Assembly: GCA_019843655.1 (NCBI GenBank)
Contig: JACDQD010000004.1
Span: 3,100,001 to 3,164,000 of the forward strand
Direction of reading: 5' to 3'
Length of the DNA stretch: 64,000 bases
DNA from: Lethocerus indicus
Lineage: Eukaryota; Arthropoda; Insecta; Hemiptera; Belostomatidae
Shown: piece by piece, positions 49,443-60,120 of the stretch
How the letters are laid out: each line of letters starts with the position of its first letter
Position numbering within the stretch: position 1 is the stretch's first letter
Notes under the pieces: generated by a model
Told to the model about the DNA's origin: nothing
The model's input: only the letters and a program-made list of their open reading frames with translations
The model's database searches: none
Translations under genes and position numbers: made by a program

Positions 49443-49576
49443 GAGTGTTGAACACTCGCGTCATTCAGGGGGGAAACCTACTGATCTCATAAGAGATCTT
49501 CGGGTTTACCCGAAGGGAGGAAGGGCTTTTAAACCCTTCCTGCAAATTCTGTCAAAGCTTGTTTATGCTTTGACAG
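49443..49576. repeat. Array of five perfect hairpins
   Basis: Consecutive perfect stems in 134 bp: GAGTGT-TGA-ACACTC (49443-49457); GATCTC-ATAA-GAGATC (49483-49498); CTTCGGGT-TT-ACCCGAAG (49498-49515); AGGAAGGG/CCCTTCCT (49518-49525 with 49534-49541, loop 8); CTGTCAAAGC/GCTTTGACAG (49549-49558 with 49567-49576, loop 8). Further right, TAGACTGC (49598-49605) pairs with GCAGTCTA (49652-49659). The stems hardly overlap, so all could form at once in one RNA. No known ncRNA family is recognised. Confidence 0.85.
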
Positions 49577-49660
49577 GAGTTCGTCCGGCCGTAGAAGTAG
49601 ACTGCTGGTTGCTGTCGCTGCCAGGTCTCTTATTTTTTCTTCGTAGTGGCTGCAGTCTAT

Positions 49661-50188
49661 TAATACGCGTTTCCCATGTTTAGGGGGAACCAGACCGATT
49701 CTGTGGGGAAAACCACTGACCGACTAGAAATAGAAACGTTTATGGGAATACGAAAAATTCTCGATTAGGAGTTTCTTCCTGTATATTTTTAATTTACTCG
49801 CGAAACCACCTAACCACCGTAACTCGGTGTGGGCCCTTTGTGAGCCCTCCACGCCTAGATTATATTAAAATTGGTAAGAGACCACAAGCCTGCATTACCT
49901 ACTTTAAACCACATTGCATTTTAAATTGAACGTATTGTTGCCGTGATATTAAAAATTAAATTAATTTCTCATTATAGTTGGGAATAAATCAGTAGTCATA
50001 GAAAATTAAAAACAGTAAAAATACTTAAATAAACGATGTCCTAGCCATATATACATATATATAACAATTTACTTTAGTAATTTGTTTATTTTTCTACTAC
50101 TGTACACAATAAAAATTCCAATATCTTAAATAGGAAGTAGTCTGTATTAGTCAGATGATCCTCCCAGTTTATTTCAGAATTGATACAT

Positions 50189-50194
<6 letters not shown>
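49661..50194 (+). other. Complexin intron, no exon found
   Basis: Non-coding and AT-rich towards the (TA)n run. I see nothing I can name. Confidence 0.45.

Positions 50195-50240
<46 letters not shown>
50195..50240. repeat. (TA)n microsatellite, about 46 bp
   Basis: Uninterrupted TA dinucleotides, read directly. Confidence 0.97.
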
Positions 50241-50241
<1 letters not shown>

Positions 50242-52590
50242 GTAGTTGAATGAAGAAAAATCTAATGGAGGTCGTATATGGAGGTCTGTGGTGAATGGCA
50301 TTTTCCCTCTGGGCTGCTGACCCCAATATAAATCACAGTTAGAAGCTCCACCTTGTGTTGGTTCGGTTGGCGTACCAAAACCGAGAGAATTGTCCCGTGA
50401 TTGGATAAATCCGACAGGTTTTCTCGCGCATTCCCAGCCAAATGAAGAATTATTGTGAGGGGCGATGGGCGGGAGAAATGGGCTCCGATTTATTTGGATG
50501 GGGTCGGGGGCGCCGCCGAGATCTCCTATTGTTCAGCTTTATCGCGCCAATTGTTTCCCAGAAGATGGAACGGAGGGTCCTCTGTCGGTTCCAATTCTGT
50601 ATGCATTGCAAACGGCATACCTGGATACGGAGGTATTCTATTTTATTTGGTAAGAGGCCGTTCAAGATATTGATATTGAAGACCGTATATAGTAATCCCC
50701 GTTATTATTCTGCGTGTACTATCTACTCCGAGATAGCATCGTTGATTACAGATTATCGGTGGGTACGTTAAGACAAGTAAACACTCAAGATTACATGCAT
50801 AATAATTCATACCACAGGGCCACTAGTCTTTTTTCTTGGATCCTCTCTTGTGACTTTTATTGTGACCGAAAAAATAAATCCAAAACTTATGTCTTAATAG
50901 TCCTCGATTAAAGGAAAATATGTCTCAACATTTATATCTATGTTAAATATTTTCCATAGCGATGTATATCTATTCGGAAGCAACGGTTGCAGATATTTTT
51001 GCCAAATAGCTTATTTGTGAGCAATTATTAAGACTCTATGGTTTATTAAGAAACAGAATAAATGTTTATGTTTACCGGGGACACTTCGTTCAAGGATCAA
51101 CTAGTTATATTACCACAGTAATAAGATTTATAAGTTTTATAAGATTAATAAGATTTATTTTATAAGTATATTAGTATAGCATTGTTTGGGGGCTGTAAAT
51201 CAAATCTTTGATAATCCCTCTAAACCTCGTAGATCCCATGTGGTCCAATAAAATATGAATTTGCAGTTTGATTTCAATTTGGAAGTATAACTCAGTATGC
51301 AATATTTGGTGTACATATTCAATTCTCATTTCTTCTCCGCCTTGAAATGTTGATATAGTAAATCGAATTTCCCCGGCTTACGTTTCAGGTTCATTCGGGT
51401 ATTTCATTCCGGATTATTATTTTTCGTGTAATTTTTATATTTAACCCAACCTGGTTTTGGCACCCTCGTCGGAAACTTTGTTCGGTGCGGCCAACTTCAG
51501 TTGAGGGTCCGGTGTCGACTTCCAATATTGTTTTTAAAATCCTCGAGCGACCCGCTCCCAATTTTCCCGTCCGCCATATATTTTATATCTAAGGTCGTGA
51601 GGCCGGGAACGTAACCTCGTCACGTTTCCGCTGCCGGGAACGTGAGGGGAAGAGGGAGGGAGGGAGAGAGGGAGGGCGGTCTTCTCAGTTCATTAATGAC
51701 CAATGAGATCCCCTTTGGCGAGGGGAAGCCAATAAGAAGGGAGAGTTTGAGCTGTAAAACCCCCAGACGGATTTTTATTCGATACAACTCCGGCTTGGTA
51801 GTCTCTTAGTCTCATTCTCGCGATCTGCTGTCCTCACTCGATGATTCGGTCTATATCGATTTCGGTTTTAAAATAAAAATATTCTTGACAAAGTTTGCAT
51901 TGGTAGTGCCGCAGAATTTCCAGAATGAACGCTACCATAAGTTGAGAACATTTTTTCATATCGTAGGCATAAAAATCAGAAAATTATAAACAAGTCCTTA
52001 CTTCACTGCTCTATCACAACTGAACCTAGCCCATTTAATTTGTACGGTATACTACAAAGTACTTTATTGTTTACAAATTACTTTTTAGTACCTCATCATT
52101 GCTGCTTATCGGGATAGCGTTGTTTCTATAGCGAGGTGTCTACAGGGTTACGCAGTCCTCGGAGGGGGCGGGTTTCAACCCCCTTCTCGTTTGCCGCCCC
52201 CTTCAAATTGCCGATTGCCGTCTACGTGATCCCCATAGATATTTCCGTTTGTCTTGCCGCCCGGTTGTGGCCCCCTCGTGAAAAATTTCCCCGCCCGAGG
52301 AAGAGGTGAAAAACACGCGGCTGTTTCTCCTTTATTCATGGCGCCCTCGCACTGTACGCTTTGTTTTTATTGCGTTGTCAAAAATGCGTTCCGGTCAATT
52401 CGGTCGGCAAGCGTGAGTCAGTAAGCTCCTCCGCCAGGTGGCGATACACGGTGCTAATCTGGGAGCTTTGATTATGATTAAGACTCTATGGTTATTATAC
52501 TGTTGAAATGATATAAGTTTCCCTAACCTAGATAAGTTTTGATTATCGTTTTACGATGAGTCACGACATCAGTATTCCATTCTAATATAA

Positions 52591-52591
<1 letters not shown>
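50241..52591 (+). other. Complexin intron, no exon found
   Basis: Non-coding. The 17-bp word ATTAAGACTCTATGGTT occurs identically at 51027-51043 and 52477-52493, with no similarity further out. A local ATAAGATTTATAAG-type direct repeat lies at about 51118-51165, and a GGGA-rich purine run at about 51650-51679. Confidence 0.5.

Positions 52592-52632
<41 letters not shown>
52592..52632. repeat. (TA)n microsatellite, about 41 bp
   Basis: Uninterrupted TA dinucleotides, read directly. Confidence 0.97.
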
Positions 52633-52635
<3 letters not shown>

Positions 52636-54165
52636 ATTGATCGTACTATTAGGCCTCAGTGACACCGGCCGGTTAAGTTCCCTCGGCAATAAATTGTACA
52701 AGCTGAACTGTGAAAATGGAGTCGAAAAAGAACTGAAACTCGGCCGCGACATTGCTCCATCTCGCTCTCCGCTTCGTGTCGCCCCCTTTAGTGCAATAAA
52801 GTATGTAAACTAGGGTGAGGGCTGAGGGAGGGGTGGCGGAGGCGGGACAGGGGGGTGAAATAAAGTGGAGAGGGATTGCCGGCGGGAGTAGTGGCTGCTC
52901 CCGCCGGGACCGGGGACTTGCCCCCCTCCTACAGCACCACTCCCCTACCGCTTTATCAGCATAATATCCGCCAATATGAAAATCGGCTCAGGCCTCTTTT
53001 CCCAATCTTACCCCTTTCCTTTACATTTCCTTCTTTTACCCGCTTCACTTTTTCGGAGTCCCCTAGGACAAAATACGATACGCTTGTGGACACTTTTTGT
53101 TTCAATTAAAAACGTTAACATACAGCTTCATTTTTAATCATGAGATTAAATCATTTCAATAAGAAGATTGAAGTTAAGGCTAGTTCGAATTATATACAAT
53201 AAGTCCAAAAATGATCGTTTACCGCAGGTTTAGCTTAAGATATTTTACGTTGAAAATATTTATTACGTTAATTTTTTTACGTAATTGCTTAAATTTTTAA
53301 ATCCTGAATGCCAGTTATACTATCAATATACGTACCATATATTTCTTCCTCACGTGTTAATTGTAAAATTTGTTAACATGTTTTTCACCGTTGCTCGTAC
53401 ATTACGTCGTACGTTTCAGTGTTAATTCTACCATTTCAACAACGCTCATTTGTACAATTTCATCACCTCGTTATGTTGCTTGGGCTCTAAAGCACGCATG
53501 ATATTCGAAACCAATGCGAATCCGGGGGATTTGCCTTTAATTCGTGACTTTCGAAACTTGAAGTTTCACAACTGCGACAGACTTTTGACAGGCCGTTATC
53601 GTTTTAAAATATCACGTATCCCGCTCTTTTGACTACAGGAGGAAACGGTGGACGGGTGACGGGCGAGTTAATCGGGGCGGTCGGAACGTACACGTGACTG
53701 ACGTCAGGCCGTGTCGTCCCTACTGCGGCCGGGTACGGCTGTCGGGGCGTGATAATGAAAGTTTGAACCGGATAAACGACGTGAGGGGCCGGGCCGGGTC
53801 GTGGCAAAGCCGCGGGGGCACAAAGGGGACTCGGCTATCTCAGCCGCCACGCTTCAGATCACATCCTGTATCGCACAAACTACGGCCGCAGTTAGCTCCA
53901 GTTATACACCTAGATAAGTCCTCCTCCTAAGTCGCTAACAAATGCGGGACCCCCCACCATCTCTTTTGCCAGCGTTTGTGCCCCGATAAGCCCTTTAAAG
54001 TTTGAAATGAGTGAATCTTTAAATAAAGTGTTTGGTTTCCTTTCAGAATATTACAGTTCTCCTTCTAAGACTTCGGGCAGTCGTAGAGAACAATAAAATC
54101 CAACCAAAAAAAACCTTCCTATGGTTCAACGTACAATTTTAAATATATCCCAAATTCTATTAATA
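52633..54165 (+). other. Complexin intron, no exon found
   Basis: Non-coding. A CpG-rich patch lies at about 53640-53920. A strong acceptor-like sequence, GGTTTCCTTTCAG, ends at 54046 and is followed by AATAAA at 54092-54097, but no convincing coding frame lies between. Confidence 0.45.
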
Positions 54166-54317
54166 TAAATGTAAAATAGTGCCTGTAAAATATTAAAATT
54201 GTAACGGCGCTGATGCTAGGCCCGCGACTGTCGACAGTTGTGCGGGTCTAGTATCGAGCGCCGCGAACATATTTCCGACGTTAATTTTACGATGCATTAA
54301 AAATCACACTAAAATCC
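54166..54317 (+). repeat. Dispersed repeat module A, copy 1, with conserved hairpin
   Basis: This 152-bp module is shared with 59969-60120: TAAATGTAAAATAGTGCCTG at the start, TAACGGCGCTGATGCTAGG in the middle and CTAAAATCC at the end. Its core is a long hairpin: left arm 54204-54225 and right arm 54242-54262 pair over about 20 bp with one bulged base and two G.T pairs, and the loop contains a 12-bp palindrome ACTGTCGACAGT (54227-54238). Module B follows directly. Confidence 0.85.
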
Positions 54318-54318
54318 A

Positions 54319-54591
54319 TATACATATATTACCCAATATTTTTGGGTAAAAATATCCTGAATGAATATGCAGAAAATAGAGTGTTTATAAATTATAACGG
54401 ATACTTGTCAGCGTTTCCGATACTAGGACCGTTTCTTAGTTTAGTTTATTTTCTGGTTGGCATTTGTGAATATTTCGCTCTCAATACTGCCTGGCGACTG
54501 GTTCTTTAACCTTAAATTCCGAACTAATTTTCTCTTCTTCAGCGTGGGTTTTTGCCATTGGTATAAACGAACTGGAATCCTATAACTAGTC
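54319..54591 (+). repeat. Dispersed repeat module B, copy 1
   Basis: ATTACCCAATATTTTT (with TTACCCAA/TTGGGTAA forming an 8-bp hairpin), then CAGAAAATA, ACGGATACTTGTC, CGTTTCCGA and GCATTTGTGAA occur in the same order at 59739-59940. From 54436 onward the sequence also aligns with 20757-20933, and a part of it with 37235-37290. The module lies to the right of module A here but to the left of it in the other copy. Confidence 0.8.
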
Positions 54592-55699
54592 TGGAAATTT
54601 ATTGTCAATCCTATTGTATTTTTCTATAGGAATTTACTGTGTTCCCCATTAATCGATTCAAATGAATAGAACTCTTATAGATTTGCGGTATCATGGTTTT
54701 CTTAGGATAAAATTCGTATACCACTATTATCGGGCGCTTCTGTAGCGACCATTATATTCGGACAGAAGTAAAAAATACAATATGATACGGGACATCTGTT
54801 GAATGATTTCATCGTCGGAACGCGGGACATAAGGGAGAGTGAACGAGTCGTCGGGAGGTCGAGGAATCGTAAGTGAAGTTGAGGATTGATTGATAAAAGT
54901 GGTATGATGTGGTCGGGCACCGAGCGCCATCATCACTCATCGCTAAATCAGTGAGTCCTCATCTCCTCTTCGGCTCACTTATTTCCCCCTTTCCTCCACA
55001 CATTTTCACCCGGTCATCCACCCACTCAGCCCCCAACCCCTGTATTTTTCACTGTTTACTGCAGGCCTCGCGCCAATTAGTCAATGCCCGACGAACTGCC
55101 GGGGAATTTTTTTTTTTTGCCAACCCCCCGAAAGTGCGAAACAACGGGGGCCCCATAACGCCGCACTCTTCGGACGGTTTCTTCTCGTTGCGAAAAGTCA
55201 TTAGTGCTATTAGTGTTCGTACCATTCCCTAGTACTTCAGCCTTCAGCACACGTAGAGAATTAAAATGACTAAACTTGTATAGTAAATTTGAATTATTGC
55301 GTTTATCGGGCACAATTCGCCCAAGTTACAAGCTGCCACAAATGCCTAAATTCACTGCATCTTATATTGCGACGCATGTGTGGAGGAATGTTGGAACAAA
55401 TCATTCCGGATAAAAATTTTAAGGATTTATTTATGATTTTATGAAACTACTTATAGCGAACTGCTCACCTAAATACAGGTTTTTTGGGTAAAAATATACC
55501 TAACTTTGGGGTGTAAGAAATAAAATAAATGTTTTTGATTATGTTTGTGATCCCACATGTTCTCGAGCACCATTCCCCTCAATTTTCTCAATCCCTTTCT
55601 CTGACCGAATGAAGACACTCGTCGACTTCGGCCTCCTCGCCCCTTGAATAATATTTACCGAAATGTTAAAATTTACTAAAAATTGTCTGGAATCGAATC
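54592..55699 (+). other. Complexin intron, no exon found
   Basis: Non-coding. TTTTTTGGGTAAAAATAT near 55481-55498 repeats a word of module B (54341-54356), so a small fragment of that repeat may lie here. CGCCGCACTC and CCCCCAACCC stretches around 55015-55170 are GC-rich but carry no recognisable frame. Confidence 0.45.
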
Positions 55700-55737
55700 G
55701 CATATAACAAATATTTTTGTTTTTGTTTCAGGTGAGT
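55700..55737 (+). promoter_or_regulatory. Candidate recursive splice site (zero-length exon) 2
   Basis: ATATTTTTGTTTTTG leads to TTTCAG (AG 55730-55731), immediately followed by GTGAGT (55732-55737), a strong donor. A TATAAC word at 55703-55708 could serve as branch point. The layout is the same as at 35525, 20.2 kb downstream, on the complexin strand. The 15-base word TTTGTTTCAGGTGAG is shared, but the flanks are unrelated, so the two are not copies of one repeat. Confidence 0.6.
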
Positions 55738-58700
55738 GTCACGAGCGAAGTATATATTTGGTGGTGATGGGTGCAATAAGCGTTCGAACAAGGAGGTACG
55801 TCAATATTTCAGGCCCAGATACCAGCCCCCTCTCCCCCACCCAACCCCGCAGGGTTGGGCTTAATAAATTCCGTATCAGTGTTGTCGTCGACGACGCGCC
55901 ACTGCCGTCTAATAAATCCCCCCGGCCCATGTTTAACTTAGCTCCGGGGGGTTGGCACGACTGTGGAAGGGGAAGAAGGGGCGAATCAATTTCAAGAAAG
56001 AGCACAAAGTAAAAGTCCATTTACTCCGGAGAAACAGTAAAAATTACCTCCCCCCCCATACCCTCCCCTCGACATATTGTGAAATTCGATACTGGGACGA
56101 TTGGATTTTCTTTCTGGAGACGTCCGACCGGGAGTAACGACATGGAGGGGAGGAGGGCGAAACGAGAGAATACCAATTCTGGAAAATCTTTCAACGGGAA
56201 AATATGAAATATCGATAAGTTAGGGTTGATTGAATTATACTCCGATAAGTTTAATGTGAATATCAGTATCATTTGCGGGAAGAATTCCCGGATTTTAATT
56301 TATAGTAAAAATGTAGTCTTCAGGATTATCATTGCAATCTCTCCTCCCTTATTTTATTTTACACAAAGCGGCTGCCTACGAAGCATCGTTTTCCACACAT
56401 TTAAGCTTAAACAGAGGTAATTCCAGTAGTGCTGAAAAAGTGTTTGGAAATATTGCAGTTAGAGTTGATATACCGGGACTTCCCCTCTGTGTTACAACGG
56501 TGGACAACCAGTTAGCCAACGAGGTTTACGACTCTAAAACAAAGTTTTAATTCAGTTTGGCCGGAAGTCCGGCCAAAGTTCTGTGTTTCCTCTTTGGAGC
56601 GTTTAAACGTTTCTCCCATTCTTCAGTTTCAATAGAAGCGCGCCAGACCCTTTTGATATCGCCAATACGAAACGTAAAACTTCGAGGGTCGAAATCGGCC
56701 TTCTATATTGAAGACAAATAAAATTGTTTTATCGCAATTGTTTTACGGTTGTTTTTGGTTTGAAATCGTATTTGAAAAAACTGCATTAAATATTTTTTAT
56801 GGCTTCAAAAAGGGCATCCTAAACCTCGTTTATGTTGTACTCTCAGTGGATATGTATCCGTTCCGCTCAATCGATTTTCGCTTAAAACATTCTTTTTATT
56901 TAATATTTTTTTAAATAAGAGGGTTGGTGAGGTTTATTCTGAATGACCAGCGAGAGGAGACACAAGAAATCTATACTAAAACATATAGTTGATATTAAAT
57001 TTTATAGACTTGAGTTGTAGTGTGGACTGTCCAGACGTTAAAGTTTACATTTCAACAAATTTAAGGCCGAATTTATAGCGAATGGATGAGGGAGGAGATC
57101 GATATAGTGATGAGCCTATTAGTATTAATTCTTGTTGGGCTGTGTATATAAAATATGGTCGATCGGGTTCGGGAAAAATGCCAGTTATTAGTAACTACCC
57201 CTCACTCATCCAGCGGATAAATGGCCGGGGGTATGTCTTAGCGTTATCGGGGTGGTGTTGGCGGGGGAGAAAATGCGACGAAATAATAGTTTATCGATCG
57301 GGCCAATCAATGAAGGAGGGCGCGAGGATTGATGCCGCGTGGGCCGCCGCCATTTTGCGTGGGCCGAAGGAGAGCGCGGGATGATATAAGCCGGCTCGGC
57401 TGGATATGGGCCGGTTGAGTGATAGGGGCCCGGTCCTGATCTATCTTCTGATGTCCAGATTTAAATCACTCCCGGGTCCCTCGTTTATCTTTTTTCCGGC
57501 TTCGACCGGCAGCACAGCCCCGGTAATCAATCTAGAAATCTGCCCGAAACGTTAGCTCCCATGAACGAATCATTCACGGTTCGTCCAACGGGATATCTTC
57601 CGCGCCGTTCCCTCCCGTCGATTTAATTATCGGCCGCCCCTAAAAATACGAGCCCAATAAACCGGGGCTTACTGTTATACCTTCAACGCTAGCGGTTTAC
57701 AGTAATTTAATTCCGGAATTTGTGGATTCTCGCACTGATTCTATCGGGGTGTCCCATAAGTTTCTTCTCCCCCTCGCTTGAATGACTCTAACTGGCTTTG
57801 TTTTAATTTACATTCAATCTGATCTCTTATCCGTTTATGACATATTTAAATTTCCTTAGTTTTAATGCCGTAATTTTATTACAAAAACAACTCCGGTATA
57901 CTGGATTTGAGGAGGTATAAATATTCAACGAAAAAGTTAACTGACAAGAAAAAACATTATACAACTAAGCCCGGGCCATAAGCGTGGATGTTGAACCTCT
58001 TTTGGCTCCTTAAGACATATCAGAGTCCAGTGAGCAACCCTTCACCGCTTCACTACTTGATAACATTGTCATAACTCAGTGTGGTACACTCGTTTCATAG
58101 GATATTCTTTGGTCTAGTTTAAAACAAAATCTGGAAAAAGTATAAACTTTAGTAATATTTTTAGCGCAATTCAATAATTAGGTTTCTCTACGTTGAAAGG
58201 GTTAAACCTTTATCGGCTGCGATCAATCTGTTCTTAAGTTATTTAGGAAAGGCGCCCGTAGACCGGCTTTCTAGAAGTTTTAAATTTGTCTCCCCCGAAA
58301 TTAGAAATTAATGTAGGAACGAGGAGGCTCGTATTTTGACCTTACCCAACTGGAAAGACTACCGGGGTCGAATAATTATGCCGTAAATTTTCCAATAACG
58401 GCAGTATCGATATTGGGTTGATGTGACCCTCCCACCGTCCCCTCCGTCTCCGCCGTTAATAAACGTGCTGCGTATAATATCGGAGGTGCATTATACCTAG
58501 GACAGAGGGTAGGTCGCCTAACGGTTGAGAAGTGACACGGATACTTGTCAATTAGGGGACTTGGGTCACCCGACCCGTGCCTGGGGTACGTGATGCTTAG
58601 GTGTCGCCTCCCCCCTGCATATGTGCCTCATCCTCATTAGTCAGCACAAACGGTACTCGATCTGAATTTTGATACCGCCAGAAGGGGAAACCCGGATCGA

Positions 58701-59513
58701 ACTAAATGGGTTGGCATCGATATTTAGGACGAATTCTGTTCACCCTTTCCTTTCTTTTCTCTCTCCCTCTCGCCCGTGTGCTCTACACGATGGTTTTACT
58801 CACAATTCTGCCTGTCTTTAAAACCGTGATTCTCGCGCGGTTCGCCGAGATTATATTTTGTTTAAAGTTTTAATTTGGAAAAAGCTCTTTCCACTTGGTT
58901 TAAAGTGATTACGGGAGAAATTGTACTTGGAATTTATATCCAGTTCCTGACTCCTTTGTTTCACCTCTCTCACGCCCTTAGAAAATACGTGTTTTGTTTG
59001 AAATATTGAATTTGATTTGAACTAGTAACAGAATTGAATAGTAATACACTAATATAAACTGTATTAACCAAATTGAATCATATAGCACTACTGTCAGGAC
59101 ATAATTCGAAAACAATGTACTTTAGTTTATGCTCGGTTTAACGAGCTGTTTCACGTGACCCACTTGAGGTACCAATCTATTACTATGGTTTATAGCCCGG
59201 CCTACGACGCACTCGACCCTAGTCGACATGCAATGCTCGCATGCATATTAGATAACGTTACGACTCTATTACATAACAGCGCTGACTGAGCGCAAATAAG
59301 ATGCCCCATTGGCATTCCTAACATGCGAGTATAATTAGCGCATACCCTCACCCCTGTGCTGCTGACATATGTTCCAAGAAGTCTAACTATACTTTGCTGA
59401 CGAGCACGCAATTCCGAAACCTGTAATGTTGCGCACCCGAGAAGCGCGTCGTATACATATCGTTATTTGTTGTTGGTACAATTTGTGTTTGAGTTATAAA
59501 CGTGTCTACTCAA
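55738..59513 (+). other. Complexin intron, no exon found
   Basis: Non-coding. It includes the 10-bp hairpin at 56556-56577, a CpG-rich patch at about 57080-57420 with GCCGCCATTTT (YY1-type) at about 57344-57354, and GGGTC-ACCC-GACCC near 58565 following a weak A-box-like GGTCGCCTAACGG. A region of short hairpins such as GCGCT-GACTG-AGCGC (59279-59293) begins near 59140. No frame is recognisable. Confidence 0.45.
56556..56577. repeat. Perfect 10-bp hairpin, loop of 2
   Basis: TTTGGCCGGA and TCCGGCCAAA are separated by AG. A 10-bp palindrome CGTTTAAACG follows about 25 bp to the right. A mixed, GC-containing stem with so small a loop would extrude readily. Confidence 0.85.
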
Positions 59514-59568
59514 GTGACTGCATTGCCAGTCACATTTTAATTACCTGCAAATTAATTGCAGCAATTAA
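59514..59568. repeat. Hairpin array next to module B
   Basis: GTGACTG-CATTGC-CAGTCAC (59514-59533), CTGCAA-ATTAA-TTGCAG (59545-59561) and TTAATTG-CAG-CAATTAA (59552-59568) follow one another; the last two overlap and are alternatives. Confidence 0.7.
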
Positions 59569-59738
59569 GGAAAGTAATTAATTTAGAAAGTGTTATCAGA
59601 TTAAGAAATTTGATGGTCGATACAAAGCATATTCGTTACGGATACGTCCTCGTGTTGATATTGCGCCTATTATTGTGCCAGCGTTGTAAACAGATCATGG
59701 AGTCAATGTATATAAATCTAAAAAGGCCACCGGTTCAG

Positions 59739-59945
59739 TATAAATATATATTACCCAACATTTTTAGATCCTAAAATGTCCTGTCTAAATATTCAGAAAA
59801 TAAATTGTTGTAAATTGTAATTTGTTACGGGTTACTTGTCTTCGTTTCCGAACATAGAAACCTATTTTTTTTTGTTCAGCTTCTTCTCTGGGTCGCATTT
59901 GTGAAAGTTTTGCTCCCATTATTACCTGATTCTTCCACTTGGATT
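59739..59945 (+). repeat. Dispersed repeat module B, copy 2
   Basis: This aligns with 54319-54500: ATATATTACCCAACATTTTT, TTCAGAAAATAAA, TTACTTGTC, CGTTTCCGA, CGCATTTGTGAA, GTTTTGCTC. The 8-bp hairpin of copy 1 is degraded here. Module A follows about 25 bp later, so the module order is B-A, opposite to the A-B order at 54166. Confidence 0.75.
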
Positions 59946-59968
59946 GTCTGCAAAATTGTAACGGCCTG

Positions 59969-60120
59969 TAAATGTAAAATAGTGCCTGTAAAATATTAAA
60001 AATGTAACGGCGCTGATGCTAGGCCCTCAACAGAGGACAGTTGTGCGGGCCTAGCATCAAGCGCCGTGCACGTATTTTCGCCGTTAATTTTAACAAGCAT
60101 CGAGAAGCACGCTAAAATCC
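59969..60120 (+). repeat. Dispersed repeat module A, copy 2, with conserved hairpin
   Basis: The hairpin arms 60007-60026 and 60047-60067 pair over 20 bp with a single bulged A. Where copy 1 has two G.T pairs, copy 2 has G-C, so pairing is preserved in both copies. The loop differs almost entirely (in copy 2, CAAC/GTTG remains). A stem that is conserved while the loop diverges argues for a structural role. Confidence 0.85.

Noticed and set aside
49270..49683. 137-codon frame over the hairpin array
   Set aside because: The sequence is better explained by the inverted repeats; the translation resembles nothing known.
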